Numbered from the stretch's first letter, positions 22,662 to 32,647 are shown. The stretch: DNA of 64,000 nucleotides from Virgibacillus aidingensis (GCF_010994035.1 NZ_WIXN01000015.1:37150-101149); one strand, 5' to 3'. Program-made: numbers and translations. The notes: a model not told the origin generated them from the sequence alone.

Positions 22662-23130
22662 ATGTTCAACTATAACTGCCTGTTTTAATTAAATAACCGT
22701 AAAGCGGAAGCGGTGCCGGGGGAACTGGAAAGAACGGAAAAGTCCACAGCAAATAAGGGGCTGGGGCAAAGACTGCGGTAAGAAAACATGGCGATAAAGC
22801 ATTTGAGCAAATATATTCTGTGGGAAAGCCCGTGTGCAGCTCTATGGCATATCACCTGTCTTAAAGCATCTTTATTGAGCGGAAAGTCAGCTTTGTTTGG
22901 GTTTTAATACTGATTTTCCATTAACGACATTTATTCTTTATATATTTTCCAAGATAGGATAAATTGTGTAGAACCTGTGGATAGATTATTATAAATAACT
23001 TTTTTCTTAATAAAATCGATTTTCAGAAGGAAAGGGTAAAGTTATCCACAAACAAGGATAAACATTTCCGCTATTTTTGCGAATTCTGCTTTTTTCCATT
23101 AAACTAATAGAGAGAAATGAGGTTGCAGCA
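22662..23130. other. intergenic region in front of ywlC
   Basis: About 470 bases between the terminator and ywlC. Bases 22755-22770 (GGGGCTGGGGCAAA) resemble the end of the dispersed element. The strongly AT-rich 22920-23100 carries two DnaA boxes. No gene is seen. Confidence 0.5.
22976..23050. promoter_or_regulatory. DnaA-box cluster, right group
   Basis: TGTGGATAG (22976-22984, one mismatch, minus strand) and a perfect TTATCCACA (23042-23050, plus strand) flank an AT-rich stretch. In B. subtilis a DnaA-binding cluster is known in front of ywlC, and the next gene here is that orthologue. Confidence 0.7.
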
Positions 23131-24153
23131 ATGGAAACAAAGTATTGGGACTTAAATGATACATTATATACGGAAAGTGCCATTTCTGAGGCGGCGGAAT
23201 TGCTGTTAAAGGGAGAAACCGTTGCCTTCCCGACGGAAACAGTTTACGGGTTAGGCGCTGATGCAACAAATCAACAAGCTGTAAGCAAAATATTTGAGGC
23301 AAAAGGACGACCGCAGGATAATCCTTTAATTGCTCATGTGGCAGCAAAGGAACAATTAGCCGGACTGGTCGAATCAACACCTGGATATGTGGATAAGTTA
23401 ATTGATCAGTTTACCCCGGGTCCGCTTACTTTTATCCTGCCGCATAATGGAAAATGTGCAGGTAATGTGACAGCCGGGTTATCCACTATCGCTATAAGAA
23501 TACCTGATCACCCTGTGGCACGCGACTTGTTAACAGCCTGCCGTGTTCCGCTGGCAGCCCCCAGTGCCAATGCTTCCGGAAAACCTAGCCCGACAACCGC
23601 ACAACATGTATGGGCTGATTTAAATGGAAAAATTGCCGGCATTCTTGATGGAGGAGCTACCGGGGTTGGATTGGAATCAACAGTTTTGGACTGTACAGGG
23701 GACATCCCTGTTATTTTGCGGCCGGGCGGAGTGACCAAAGAAGAACTGGAGAAAGCTGCAGGAAAGGTGCTGCTTGACCCCGGTATAATGAATGAGCATG
23801 GCAAACCCAGATCACCCGGAATGAAGTATAGGCATTATGCTCCCGAAGTAGACCTGTGGTTAATAGAAGGGACGGCAGAGCAGATTCAGGAAATGATAGA
23901 TAAGGAAAAAAGTCATGCAAAAATGATAGGGGTGATGGCGCAAACCAATGTGGCAGCTCAACTCCATGCCGATCAGGTTTTTGATCTTGGAAACCAGCCG
24001 GAAGAAATCGCAGCCAAATTATATGATGCGTTAAGAACATTTAAAGAAGGGGATGTTGACCTCATTATATGTGAAGCATTGCCCGAAAAAGGCATCGGGC
24101 AGGCTATCATGAACAGACTGAAAAAAGCGGCAGCGAAACATATCGGGGTTTGA
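23131..24153 (+). CDS. ywlC: threonylcarbamoyl-AMP synthase (Sua5/YwlC)
   Basis: 340-residue Sua5-type enzyme. It makes threonylcarbamoyl-adenylate from Thr, bicarbonate and ATP for the t6A modification of ANN-decoding tRNAs. The YrdC domain (about 10-200) shows GETVAFPTETVYGLGADA, the KGRPQDNPL loop and AAPSANASGKPSPT. The C-terminal Sua5 domain contains SPGMKYRHYAPE. Length matches B. subtilis YwlC. The start at ATG 23131 follows TGAGG; an upstream in-frame start at 23077 would place coding sequence over the AT-rich region next to the DnaA box and is unlikely. Confidence 0.93.
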   Translation: METKYWDLNDTLYTESAISEAAELLLKGETVAFPTETVYGLGADATNQQAVSKIFEAKGRPQDNPLIAHVAAKEQLAGLVESTPGYVDKLIDQFTPGPLTFILPHNGKCAGNVTAGLSTIAIRIPDHPVARDLLTACRVPLAAPSANASGKPSPTTAQHVWADLNGKIAGILDGGATGVGLESTVLDCTGDIPVILRPGGVTKEELEKAAGKVLLDPGIMNEHGKPRSPGMKYRHYAPEVDLWLIEGTAEQIQEMIDKEKSHAKMIGVMAQTNVAAQLHADQVFDLGNQPEEIAAKLYDALRTFKEGDVDLIICEALPEKGIGQAIMNRLKKAAAKHIGV

Positions 24154-24260
24154 CTCCTCCATCGTTTCTATGAGGTATTTTCACGGGACGTTAGCTTGCA
24201 CATCATAATCCTTTTTGGACATGCATATATTTTACAAGTATGTCCAAGGGGGATGCGCAG

Positions 24261-24809
24261 ATGTCAGTATATATTGGCGAGGTTGTTTCATATATTTTTT
24301 TAGCCTTAGCATTGGGAATGGATGCTTTTTCCGTCAGTCTTGGACTGGGGATGCAGCGGCTGCGGCTCAAACGGGTGGCGTTAATTGGTTTTGTTATCGG
24401 AATATTTCATATTATAATGCCTTTTATGGGAATTATGCTTGGAAAAGTCATCTCCACGCAAATCAATGAATTAACTGTATTGGCAGGCGGTTTGTTGTTG
24501 GTGGGGATTGGGGCGCAAATGCTATTTTCGGCTTTTAATCATGAAGCGAAAAAAATTATACAGCCGATCGGTACCGGTCTTTTACTATTGGCTTTTGGGG
24601 TAAGCATTGACAGCTTTCCGGTTGGTTTGAGCCTGGGCTTATCCGGTGTAAAAACAGTAATGGCATTACTTCTGATTGGGGCAGCCAGTATGCTGTTGTC
24701 CTGGACGGGAATGATTGCAGGCCGAAAAATGTACGGCTTTCTCGGCGCCTATAGCGAAATGCTTGGAGGAAGCATTCTCATCGGTTTTGGACTGCATTTA
24801 ATATTTTAA
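24261..24809 (+). CDS. mntP: manganese efflux pump MntP
   Basis: 182-residue integral membrane protein with six hydrophobic segments. It has the duplicated family motif with the conserved Asp: ALGMDAFSVSLGLGM near the start and FGVSIDSFPVGLSLGL in the second half. It exports Mn2+. AAGGGGGA precedes ATG 24261 by 8 bases. It corresponds to YwlD. I looked for a yybP-ykoY riboswitch upstream, but the 107-base gap is too short and shows none. Confidence 0.92.
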   Translation: MSVYIGEVVSYIFLALALGMDAFSVSLGLGMQRLRLKRVALIGFVIGIFHIIMPFMGIMLGKVISTQINELTVLAGGLLLVGIGAQMLFSAFNHEAKKIIQPIGTGLLLLAFGVSIDSFPVGLSLGLSGVKTVMALLLIGAASMLLSWTGMIAGRKMYGFLGAYSEMLGGSILIGFGLHLIF

Positions 24810-25013
24810 TGCAGGAAATTCCCCGATTGATTGAGCCTGTCCCTTAAAAACCTATTCCCCACCCATGCTTGCAGGCTGTTTAACAGTAAATCATGAGCTG
24901 GGAAATCTTTACATAAAATTAAGCTGCATTGTTTCTCCCCCTTTTTCATCATAAAAGGTTTCCAAACGCAACTAAAAGGCAATATTTATATAAAAATGTC
25001 AGGAGAAATGAAG

Positions 25014-25922
25014 ATGCCAAGGTATCAGAAAGCATTATTTTTATTTAACAGCAGGGCAGGAAGCGAAGATTTGGAAGAAAAACTTGCTAAAACTTTGCCT
25101 ATATTATCCCAAAGCATCAAAGTAATGACGATTATTCAAACCAGCAGCGTTGAAGAAGCAACAGAATCGTGCGTGAAATTTTCGGGGGAAATAGATCTGT
25201 TGATTATATTTGGCGGCGATGGAACGCTGCATGCATGCATCAATGCAGTTGCTCCTTTAAAAAAGCGCCCGGTGATCGGCATCTTGCCTGCCGGCACAGC
25301 AAATGATTTCAGCCGGATGCTGAAAATCCCCCAGGAACTGGAACAGGCCGCCCGAACGATTGCAGCAGGAAATGTCACGGAAGTGGATATAGGCAAAGCG
25401 GATGACCGGTATTTCCTCAATTTCTGGGGCATTGGTCTAGTTGCGGAAACTTCACAAAACATTGATAAAGATCGGAAGAAAAATCTTGGTGTGCTCAGTT
25501 ATGTGATGAGTACGATCCGTACTGTAAATCAAGCGGAAATTTTTCATTATGAAGTCATATCCGAAAAACATAGTCCTAAAGGGGAAGCGGTAATGATAAT
25601 GGTATTGAACGGAAAATTTCTCGGAACAACGGAATTGCCGGTCCCCTCCATACGTGCCAACGATGGTAAGTTTGATGTTTTAATCATTAAGGAGTCCAAT
25701 CTGGCAGCTTTCCGGGAACTAATATCCATGAGAAGTCCGAATGCAGACCGGGAGCAGTTTACGGAACTGGAACACTTTCAGACGAGTAAATTAAAAATAA
25801 TAACCTCTCCGGAAAAAGATATTGATATGGACGGAGAAATTTCCGGCACCACCCCTAAAGAGATTACAGTATTGCCTGGACATTTACAGATGATCAAAGG
25901 AATGGATAACGAAAATGGGTAA
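25014..25922 (+). CDS. diacylglycerol kinase-family lipid kinase
   Basis: 302-residue member of the DagK/YegS/BmrU family, ATP-dependent kinases of diacylglycerol or related lipids acting at the membrane. The nucleotide-binding motif GGDGT lies at 67-71, followed by GILPAGTANDFSR and, near the end, IDMDGE. The start at ATG 25014 is 7-8 bases after AGGAGA; earlier ATGs at 24996 and 25008 are possible. No such gene interrupts the ywlD-ywlE pair in B. subtilis, so this is an insertion in the conserved cluster. Substrate is unknown. Confidence 0.85.
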   Translation: MPRYQKALFLFNSRAGSEDLEEKLAKTLPILSQSIKVMTIIQTSSVEEATESCVKFSGEIDLLIIFGGDGTLHACINAVAPLKKRPVIGILPAGTANDFSRMLKIPQELEQAARTIAAGNVTEVDIGKADDRYFLNFWGIGLVAETSQNIDKDRKKNLGVLSYVMSTIRTVNQAEIFHYEVISEKHSPKGEAVMIMVLNGKFLGTTELPVPSIRANDGKFDVLIIKESNLAAFRELISMRSPNADREQFTELEHFQTSKLKIITSPEKDIDMDGEISGTTPKEITVLPGHLQMIKGMDNENG

Positions 25923-26378
25923 GCGTATATCCGCAATGATGCAAATGCACCTTTTCAGCGCCGGAAATATTGCAAACGCCTTAAAAAATGTTTTTCCTTT
26001 AAAGCTTTGGAGCATTCCTGAAGCTAAGTATATTTCCGGAGCGGGTTATAGGCGCTAATTATTATTGTTCGGATTTTACTTTGATAAAAATACTTTTGTC
26101 CCAGCCCCTTTTGCCCGTACTGACATCGGAAAATATTTCCGGAAGATAAACTAAGCGGGGAATGTTAAGGATATGTCTTTCGTCCCGGACCGCCCTCATC
26201 AAATAATACGCAAGAAATTCATCCGGAAAAGTTAGCAGCTTTCCTCCTTCCTCTTCTGCCTCAATGATTTAATGATTTCCTGTATTTTTGAGGGTTACTT
26301 GTACCTGCAGCTTTACTCTGACAACCGTAAAGGAATATGATATATTAACTTTAGAGAAAAAATGTGGAGGTTCAATGA
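25923..26378. repeat. intergenic region with a second decayed copy of the dispersed element
   Basis: 456 bases. Bases about 26029-26047 (TATATTTCCGGAGCGGG) match the inner arm of the element at 28788-29153. Bases 26094-26117 end in CTTTTGTCCCAGCCCCTTTT, like its right end. The rest is unremarkable. Confidence 0.55.
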
Positions 26379-26984
26379 ATGAAAATATTGTTTGTCTGTA
26401 CAGGGAATACTTGCCGGAGTCCCATGGCGGAAGCATTGGTAAAGAATAGAATCCCGGAAGCTGAAGTAAAGTCAGCCGGGATTTTTGCTGTGCATCATCA
26501 GCGGGCAAGTCAAAAAGCGGTAGAGGCATTAAAAAACTATGATATTGAACTGGAACACGAGTCCCAGCCTGTAACTGATTCACTGCTGACCTGGGCGGAT
26601 ATTGTTTTAACCATGACAACACAGCACAAACAATCTCTCATCATGGAGTTTCCCGGTTACCAGGATAAATATTTTACCCTAAAAGAATACGTTTCCGAAG
26701 CCGATAAAAAAGTATGGGATGAATTAAAACAGATCTATGCAGATTATGAAGAAAAAAGGGCATTATTTATCAGGGATAATGAGCATAAACTTGATAATAA
26801 TCAGCTGAATCAGGAGCTGCAAAACCATATGGCTGAGGATATGGAACAAATAAAAAGGCTGGAAGCAAGCCTGATTAATTATGATATTTCCGATCCATTT
26901 GGCGGTGCCCTGGAGACATACGAAAGAACATTGCATGAGTTGTCCCATTATGTCGATCTGTTAAAGGAGAAAATAAATAAATAG
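26379..26984 (+). CDS. ywlE: protein-arginine phosphatase YwlE, with an internal insertion
   Basis: 201-residue low-molecular-weight phosphatase. The P-loop CTGNTCRS has C7, R13 and the arginine-phosphatase Thr at position 11, as in B. subtilis YwlE, which reverses McsB arginine phosphorylation. The general acid lies in DPFGG (D172). B. subtilis YwlE has 150 residues with its acid at D118. The extra length is a roughly 50-residue Glu/Lys/Gln-rich, helix-prone segment between about residues 107 and 165, just before the acid loop. GTGGAGG precedes the ATG. Family and order (ywlC-ywlD-ywlE) are clear; the meaning of the insertion is not. Confidence 0.9.
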   Translation: MKILFVCTGNTCRSPMAEALVKNRIPEAEVKSAGIFAVHHQRASQKAVEALKNYDIELEHESQPVTDSLLTWADIVLTMTTQHKQSLIMEFPGYQDKYFTLKEYVSEADKKVWDELKQIYADYEEKRALFIRDNEHKLDNNQLNQELQNHMAEDMEQIKRLEASLINYDISDPFGGALETYERTLHELSHYVDLLKEKINK

Positions 26985-27001
26985 ACAGGGGAAACGCAAA
27001 A

Positions 27002-28297
27002 ATGGGGAAAAGAAAATACCGCTTCAGTCTTCGATTAAAACTAGTATTTTTTGCAACTGCCTTAGCAATCATTACGTACAGCACCAGTGCATTATTCATT
27101 TATTTGATTTATGATTATGTACATGCTTATTGGCAAATTTCAGAAGAAGTATTTACCATCATTACATTAATACTTGGAATTATTTGGTCAGGGCTTTTGG
27201 CCTTTTTTGCTGCAGGGGTCATTACCAAACCAATGGAAAAGCTGAATGAAGCAGCATCCAAGGCGGCGGATGGCAATTTGAAACAGAAAGTGAATATTCC
27301 GAAATCGGATGATGAAATTCGTGCGCTCAGCATATCATTTGATAAAATGCTGAAAAGCCTCACAAGTATGGTGCATAATATTGACAGACATTTTGATAAT
27401 ACAAATGAGTCAGTTACTCGGATGAAAAAGGCATCGGAACAGGCCGCACGGCATTCTTCACTCATCCGCGGCTCCGTCGATGATATTTCAAATGGGGCTG
27501 AAAACGCTTCGGAAGCTATTCAATTCACGGCAGAGTCGGTTGAAATGGCTACGGAGCTTGCAAAGCAAGTACAAAATAAAGCTGCACAGTCAAAAGAGAA
27601 GTCAATTACCATGCTTGATACGTTATCCAAAAGCAAAGACGTGGTAAACCAATTAGTAGAGGGAATTCAAAACCTTGCCGACGATCAGGAAGTTTCCCTT
27701 GCCGATGTAGAGCATTTAAATCAAAATGCCAGGCAAGTGGAATCGATTATTTCCATGGTTGGAGAAATTGCCGAACAGACAAACTTACTGGCATTAAATG
27801 CATCCATTGAAGCAGCACGTGCCGGAGAGCACGGCAGAGGCTTTGCTGTTGTAGCGGAAGAAATACGGAAACTGGCAGATCAAAGCGCACAGGCAGTCAA
27901 CCAAATATCCGAGCTATTGACAACCATTCAGAAAGACGTGGAAAGTGTAACAGTAAAAATGAAAAATACGGTTGGTTTTGCAAAGGAAGAAGCTAAAAAT
28001 GGAGCCAAAACTAATACTGCCATTGAAAAAATGGCCGGTTCTGTGACAGATACTGCTGCAGAGATTGATGACATTTCCAGTCTGGTGGACAAGCAGCTGG
28101 AATCCATCGAGGATACAGTAAGACAATCCCAGGAAGTGGCAGCCATAGCAGAAGAAACGTCTGCAGGAGCAGAGGAAATGAATGCGGCGATTCATGAGCA
28201 GGCTGCAACGATTGATAAAGTAGATGAGCTGGCACATAAACTGGAAGAGCAGGCAAAAGTGTTAAACAATCAAATCAATCAATTCAAGGTTTCCTGA
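27002..28297 (+). CDS. methyl-accepting chemotaxis protein without a periplasmic sensor domain
   Basis: 431-residue chemoreceptor. Two membrane segments (about 12-36 and 45-72) are separated by a very short external loop. A HAMP domain (about 70-125) and a long coiled-coil signalling domain with the conserved tip [20 protein letters not shown], then [20 protein letters not shown], follow. The near absence of an outside domain suggests it senses an internal or membrane state (energy, redox or a partner protein) rather than an external ligand. It sits 17 bases after ywlE and 36 before rpiB, an unusual place for a chemoreceptor. Confidence 0.9.
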   Translation: MGKRKYRFSLRLKLVFFATALAIITYSTSALFIYLIYDYVHAYWQISEEVFTIITLILGIIWSGLLAFFAAGVITKPMEKLNEAASKAADGNLKQKVNIPKSDDEIRALSISFDKMLKSLTSMVHNIDRHFDNTNESVTRMKKASEQAARHSSLIRGSVDDISNGAENASEAIQFTAESVEMATELAKQVQNKAAQSKEKSITMLDTLSKSKDVVNQLVEGIQNLADDQEVSLADVEHLNQNARQVESIISMVGEIAEQTNLLALNASIEAARAGEHGRGFAVVAEEIRKLADQSAQAVNQISELLTTIQKDVESVTVKMKNTVGFAKEEAKNGAKTNTAIEKMAGSVTDTAAEIDDISSLVDKQLESIEDTVRQSQEVAAIAEETSAGAEEMNAAIHEQAATIDKVDELAHKLEEQAKVLNNQINQFKVS

Positions 28298-28333
28298 TAT
28301 AATGATGATAGAACAAGGAAGGGAGCAATAACA

Positions 28334-28774
28334 ATGAAAGTTATCGTTACCGGGGATCATGCAGGCATGACGATCCGTAATGCGGTGAAGGAATTACTGG
28401 AAGAAAAAGGAATAGAATACGAAGATGCAGGCTGCAGCTGTGAAACTTCAGTGGATTATCCGGACTATGCCCTCCCGGCTGCCGAGCGTGTAGCAAGCGG
28501 GGAATTTGACCGGGGTATTTTTATCTGCGGAACCGGAATCGGCATGTCGATTGCCGCCAACAAGGTAAAAGGAATCCGCTGCGCACTGACCCATGACACC
28601 TTCAGTGCTAAAATGACCCGTAAGCATAATGATGCCAATGTACTTGCCATGGGAGAACGCGTAGTCGGCCCCGGATTGGCACGGGAAGTGGCGGAAGTGT
28701 TTCTGGAAACGGATTTTGACGGCGGTCGGCACGCCAACCGCCTGGGCAAAGTAGATGAGTACGAAAACAAATAA
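28334..28774 (+). CDS. rpiB: ribose-5-phosphate isomerase B
   Basis: 146-residue RpiB (YwlF). It interconverts ribose-5-phosphate and ribulose-5-phosphate. The active-site cysteine C65 in CGTGIGMSIAANK and the N-terminal GDHAGM motif are present. AAGGGA precedes the ATG. Related sugar isomerases (LacA/B type) share the fold, but length and neighbourhood match RpiB. Confidence 0.92.
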   Translation: MKVIVTGDHAGMTIRNAVKELLEEKGIEYEDAGCSCETSVDYPDYALPAAERVASGEFDRGIFICGTGIGMSIAANKVKGIRCALTHDTFSAKMTRKHNDANVLAMGERVVGPGLAREVAEVFLETDFDGGRHANRLGKVDEYENK

Positions 28775-28787
28775 CTTCCATATTTAG

Positions 28788-29153
28788 AAGAGGCTGAGTC
28801 AGAACACGGAGTAAGTATAGAAAAGACGAACAATCTGCCATATTTGCTCCGGAAATATACGTAGACTCCAGCGGGAGCAAAGGCATCGGTAAGCCCCCTA
28901 AAGCGAGTCAGCAATCTTTACTTTCGAGGAGTGCTGCACCACTGAGATAATTGCAGCACGAAGCGCATGAGGAGGCTTACCAGCCGCGCGCGGCAAAGCA
29001 GACACCGGGATAACGGCCAAAGGGAGTTTGATCGGATGTCGCACTTGTGCCAATGGTGAAAGCGTAGTATATTTTCGGAGCGGATTTTAAGCATAGTGTA
29101 TAAGTATGTTCGGGTTTCTGCTTACTAAAATTGTTTTGTCCCGGCCTCTTTTT
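28788..29153. repeat. dispersed imperfect palindromic element, fullest copy
   Basis: About 365 bp bounded by imperfect inverted ends: GAGGCTGAGTCAGAACA at the left, and the complement of GAGGCCGGGACAAAACA at the right. A second pair of inverted arms lies inside (GCTCCGGAAATATACG near 28847, GTATATTTTCGGAGCG near 29067). No open reading frame. Parts recur at 18897-18971 and 26029-26117, so this is a multi-copy intergenic element, MITE-like or a structured RNA element. Confidence 0.75.
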
Positions 29154-29474
29154 TGGCAGTTCCTAAATAAAGCTTCTTGCCAGGGCTTTTAGGAAACGCT
29201 TTATAATCGTATCGTTATATCTTCCCATGCGGTGTGAAGGATGCTGTCCAAAGGACTGAAAAACCATTATATTTTCAGGCATTGGCAATGTGATAAATAA
29301 TATCCCCACCACTGCATGTGTTAAAGGGGGAGTGACATTTGCCATGAAATTAACACCCCTTTGCTAAAAAGTGCCGGGGAAATTGCGAATCGGACAGGTA
29401 AGGAGCTACACATTCCCTGCCACCGGCTGTTACTGCGCCACGCTGTTAAAAATAAAAACATGGAGGGATGCCTT
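29154..29474. other. intergenic region before ywlG
   Basis: About 320 bases following the dispersed element. No convincing gene; frames across it lack ribosome-binding sites. Confidence 0.4.
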
Positions 29475-30050
29475 ATGGCTGATATTCAACAAAAAATAAG
29501 TGAGGATATGAATGCGATTGTGGAGGAATGGCTGGAGTCCGGTTATTTAAATGAAGATGGGGTATTTGTCATCGGCTGTTCCACAAGCGAAATGGCCGGG
29601 GAAAAAATCGGGACTTCAGGAAGTGAAGAAATAGCCGAAACAGTTTACAGTCAGCTGGAGCGGCTGCGGGATAAAGCAGGCATTCACCTGGCATTTCAAT
29701 GCTGTGAGCATTTAAACCGATCACTTGTAGTGGAAAGAAAAACAATGAAGCAATTTCAGCTGACGGAAGTCTCGGCCGTGCCTGTGCCGGAAGCAGGCGG
29801 GTCCATGGCTTCCTATGCCTTTAAAAGTATGCAGGAGCCTGTTTTGGCTGAGCATATCCAGGCTGATGCAGGCATCGATATCGGCGAAACCATGATCGGA
29901 ATGCACCTGAAACATGTTGCCGTTCCTGTGCGTCTGAAAAAAAACTGGATCGGAAATGCCAGATTAACAGCTGCCAGAACCCGTCCCAAATTAATCGGCG
30001 GGCAAAGGGCACGTTATAAGGAAACAATTGCAAATAACAGCTGTAAGTAG
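29475..30050 (+). CDS. ywlG: YwlG-family (TIGR01440) protein of unknown function
   Basis: 191-residue soluble protein of a family conserved next to glyA in Bacillaceae. Recognisable blocks are VFVIGCSTSEM, LAFQCCEHLNRSLVVE and VRLKKNWIGNARLTAARTRP. GGAGG at 29462-29466 supports ATG 29475. Biochemical function is unknown to me. Order rpiB-ywlG-glyA is as in B. subtilis. Confidence 0.88.
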   Translation: MADIQQKISEDMNAIVEEWLESGYLNEDGVFVIGCSTSEMAGEKIGTSGSEEIAETVYSQLERLRDKAGIHLAFQCCEHLNRSLVVERKTMKQFQLTEVSAVPVPEAGGSMASYAFKSMQEPVLAEHIQADAGIDIGETMIGMHLKHVAVPVRLKKNWIGNARLTAARTRPKLIGGQRARYKETIANNSCK

Positions 30051-30074
30051 TTTATAATGGTTGGAATATCGGTA

Positions 30075-30087
30075 AAATCCGAACATT
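30075..30087 (+). promoter_or_regulatory. candidate PurR box upstream of glyA
   Basis: AAATCCGAACATT matches the PurBox consensus AWWWCCGAACWWT at every position. glyA is a PurR target in B. subtilis. I do not see the expected second, inverted box 16-17 bases away, so this may be a half-site or chance. Confidence 0.4.
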
Positions 30088-30152
30088 TTTGTGTAAATCT
30101 ATAAAATACTTCACTTTTTTCGTGAATTGCCTTGTCCGGGAAGAAGGAATAG

Positions 30153-30158
30153 TATAAT
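30153..30158 (+). promoter_or_regulatory. candidate -10 box of glyA
   Basis: A perfect TATAAT in the 297-base ywlG-glyA gap, with only a poor -35 (CCTTGT or TTGTCC) upstream. A leader of about 180 bases would follow. Confidence 0.4.
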
Positions 30159-30347
30159 ATAAAATCATTAAGAAAATGAATTTATTAAGAAGTTTTTCGA
30201 AAATAACAAGCTGCAAAAGGCAGACAGGGAAAAAGATTCTATTTTCTGCCTCCATGCAGCTGAACGCCGTAAATGCTAATTTTTACATGTAAAACTTGTG
30301 TTGCATCGTTAACATAAGCAACATCAAATATGGGAGGTATGGACATA

Positions 30348-31583
30348 ATGGAATACATACAACAGGCCGACAATGAAGTATTTGAAGCAATTCAGGCGGA
30401 GAGAAAGCGCCAGCAGCAAAAAATTGAATTGATTGCGTCGGAAAACTTTGTCTCCGAAGCAGTGATGGAAGCAATGGGATCTGTTTTAACGAACAAATAC
30501 GCAGAAGGATATCCGGGTAAAAGATATTATGGCGGATGTGAGCATGTTGATGTCGTGGAGAACCTCGCACGCGACCGGGCAAAAAAACTTTTTGATGCGG
30601 AACATGCTAACGTGCAGCCGCATTCCGGGGCACAGGCGAATATGGCTGTTTATTTTACCGTACTCGAACCGGGTGATACGGTATTGGGCATGAACCTGAA
30701 TCACGGCGGTCATTTAACCCATGGAAGCCCGGTGAATTTCAGCGGAAAGCTGTACAATTTCGTTGATTATGGGGTCGACAAGGATACAGAGGAACTGAAT
30801 TATGAAACCGTATTGGAAAAAGCAAAAGAAGTAAAACCAAAACTGATTGTGGCAGGAGCAAGTGCCTATTCCCGCCCCCTTGATTTTAAAAAATTCCGGG
30901 AGATTGCAGATGAAGTTGAAGCATACTTATTAGTAGATATGGCACATATTGCCGGACTGGTTGCAGCCGGATTACATCAAAACCCGGTTCCGTATGCTGA
31001 CTTTGTAACTACGACCACACATAAAACATTGCGCGGTCCCCGCGGAGGGATGATCCTTTGTAGAGAAGAATACGCAAAGAAAATAGACAAATCCGTATTC
31101 CCGGGAATGCAGGGCGGCCCGCTCATGCATATTATTGCTGCAAAAGCCGTAGCATTGAAGGAAGCATTATCCGATGATTTTAAAACGTATTGCAAACAGA
31201 TTATCGAGAATGCAAAAACATTAAGTGATGCGCTTGAAAGTGAAGGGGTACGAGTGGTATCCGGCGGTACAGACAACCACCTGCTGCTTGTCGATGTGAC
31301 ACCATTGGATTTAACAGGAAAAACAGCGGAAAAAGTATTGGATGATATTGGTATTACGACAAATAAGAATACCATTCCGTTTGACAAAGAAAACCCGTTT
31401 ATTACGAGTGGTGTTCGTATGGGGACAGCAGCTGTGACAACACGCGGATTTGGCGCGTCCGAAATGAAGGAAATTGCAGGCATTATTTCCCTTACCTTAA
31501 AAAATCATGATAATGAAGAAAAACTGAAGGAAGCAAAAGAACGAGTGCTTGCCCTTACAAATAAATTTCCAATATATGCATAA
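30348..31583 (+). CDS. glyA: serine hydroxymethyltransferase
   Basis: 411-residue PLP enzyme that interconverts serine + tetrahydrofolate and glycine + methylene-tetrahydrofolate, the main source of one-carbon units. It has [29 protein letters not shown] and the PLP lysine K226 in [19 protein letters not shown] at 30332-30337 favours ATG 30348 (10-base gap) over ATGs at 30330 and 30339. A terminator follows. Confidence 0.96.
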   Translation: MEYIQQADNEVFEAIQAERKRQQQKIELIASENFVSEAVMEAMGSVLTNKYAEGYPGKRYYGGCEHVDVVENLARDRAKKLFDAEHANVQPHSGAQANMAVYFTVLEPGDTVLGMNLNHGGHLTHGSPVNFSGKLYNFVDYGVDKDTEELNYETVLEKAKEVKPKLIVAGASAYSRPLDFKKFREIADEVEAYLLVDMAHIAGLVAAGLHQNPVPYADFVTTTTHKTLRGPRGGMILCREEYAKKIDKSVFPGMQGGPLMHIIAAKAVALKEALSDDFKTYCKQIIENAKTLSDALESEGVRVVSGGTDNHLLLVDVTPLDLTGKTAEKVLDDIGITTNKNTIPFDKENPFITSGVRMGTAAVTTRGFGASEMKEIAGIISLTLKNHDNEEKLKEAKERVLALTNKFPIYA

Positions 31584-31587
31584 ATTT

Positions 31588-31618
31588 AAAAGGATGCCCG
31601 AATGCGGCATCTTTTTTT
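31588..31618 (+). terminator. rho-independent terminator of glyA
   Basis: Stem GATGCC / GGCATC with a 7-base loop, followed by seven T. Confidence 0.82.
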
Positions 31619-31791
31619 GGTATCCGAAAAGTGACGCGATAATGGCCTTATTCTCCCAGTTAAGTGCCCGGACAAAATTATTTTCACTGCATCATTAGTT
31701 TATAAGTGGTATAAACGCCATTTACTGTACCATGTTCATATCCACCGGCCGCCATCTTGAACAATGAGTAAAAATTAGATTTTCCTCCTGC

Positions 31792-31820
31792 TTGAAACAA
31801 GTGTATTTTTTAAGTACAAT
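31792..31820 (+). promoter_or_regulatory. sigma-A promoter of upp
   Basis: TTGAAA (31792-31797), a 17-base spacer and TACAAT (31815-31820), 37 bases before the upp start. Confidence 0.75.
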
Positions 31821-31857
31821 TTGAAAGATGTTACTAATTTATAAGGAGTGATCAACA

Positions 31858-32487
31858 ATGGCCAATGTGTTTGTACTGGATCATCCGTTAATTCAGCATA
31901 AGCTCACATACATACGTGATAAAAATACGGGAACAAAGGAATTCCGTGAATTGGTTGATGAAGTTGCCACCCTGATGGCATTTGAAATTACAAGAAATCT
32001 GCCTTTGCAGGAAAAAACAATTGAAACGCCTGTTATGGAAGCAAAGGCAAAAGTGCTTGCCGGCAAGAAAATAGGCCTTGTGCCCATTCTGCGGGCGGGA
32101 CTGGGTATGGTGGACGGCGTGCTAAAATTGATTCCTGCTGCCAAGGTGGGACATGTCGGCTTATACCGGGACCCGGAAACATTACAGCCCGTTGAGTATT
32201 ATCTTAAATTGCCATCTGATATTCATGAACGTGAATTGATCGTCATTGATCCTATGCTTGCCACTGGCGGTTCAGCAAATGATGCTATTCACTCCTTGAA
32301 AAAACGCGGTGCACAAAACATTCGGCTTATGTGTTTAGTTGCAGCCCCGGAAGGCGTGGAAGTAATAAAGGATGAACATCCGGATGTTGATATTTATTTG
32401 GGAGCATTGGATGAAGGACTTGATGAAAAAGGATATATTGTTCCCGGACTGGGAGATGCAGGCGACCGCTTATTCGGCACCAAATAA
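31858..32487 (+). CDS. upp: uracil phosphoribosyltransferase
   Basis: 209 residues, as in B. subtilis. It converts uracil and PRPP to UMP in pyrimidine salvage. The PRPP-binding loop [16 protein letters not shown] and the uracil-binding C-terminal region ([13 protein letters not shown]) are intact. AAGGAGTG precedes the ATG. It has its own promoter and terminator. Confidence 0.96.
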   Translation: MANVFVLDHPLIQHKLTYIRDKNTGTKEFRELVDEVATLMAFEITRNLPLQEKTIETPVMEAKAKVLAGKKIGLVPILRAGLGMVDGVLKLIPAAKVGHVGLYRDPETLQPVEYYLKLPSDIHERELIVIDPMLATGGSANDAIHSLKKRGAQNIRLMCLVAAPEGVEVIKDEHPDVDIYLGALDEGLDEKGYIVPGLGDAGDRLFGTK

Positions 32488-32508
32488 TATATTTGGTGTC
32501 TCTTTTTT
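32476..32508 (+). terminator. rho-independent terminator overlapping the upp stop
   Basis: Stem GGCACCAAATA / TATTTGGTGTC (one G-U pair) followed by TCTTTTTT. The left arm covers the last upp codons. Confidence 0.85.
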
Positions 32509-32647
32509 GTCAGATCCCCTCTAAACCTTCCGCCTCTTTCCTGTTCTGCTTTCCCCGATAGAATAAATCAATGCAGCATAAAGCACAATCAATGCCCATC
32601 ATGAATACAATTTTAATAATATCCACAAAGGAGAAGGGAGGAATTTC

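Noticed and set aside
22516..23050. Chromosomal replication origin
   Set aside because: DnaA boxes and AT-rich DNA are present, but there is no dnaA/dnaN or rpmH neighbourhood. A regulatory DnaA cluster is more likely.
24154..24260. yybP-ykoY manganese riboswitch before mntP
   Set aside because: The gap is only 107 bases and shows no matching structure.
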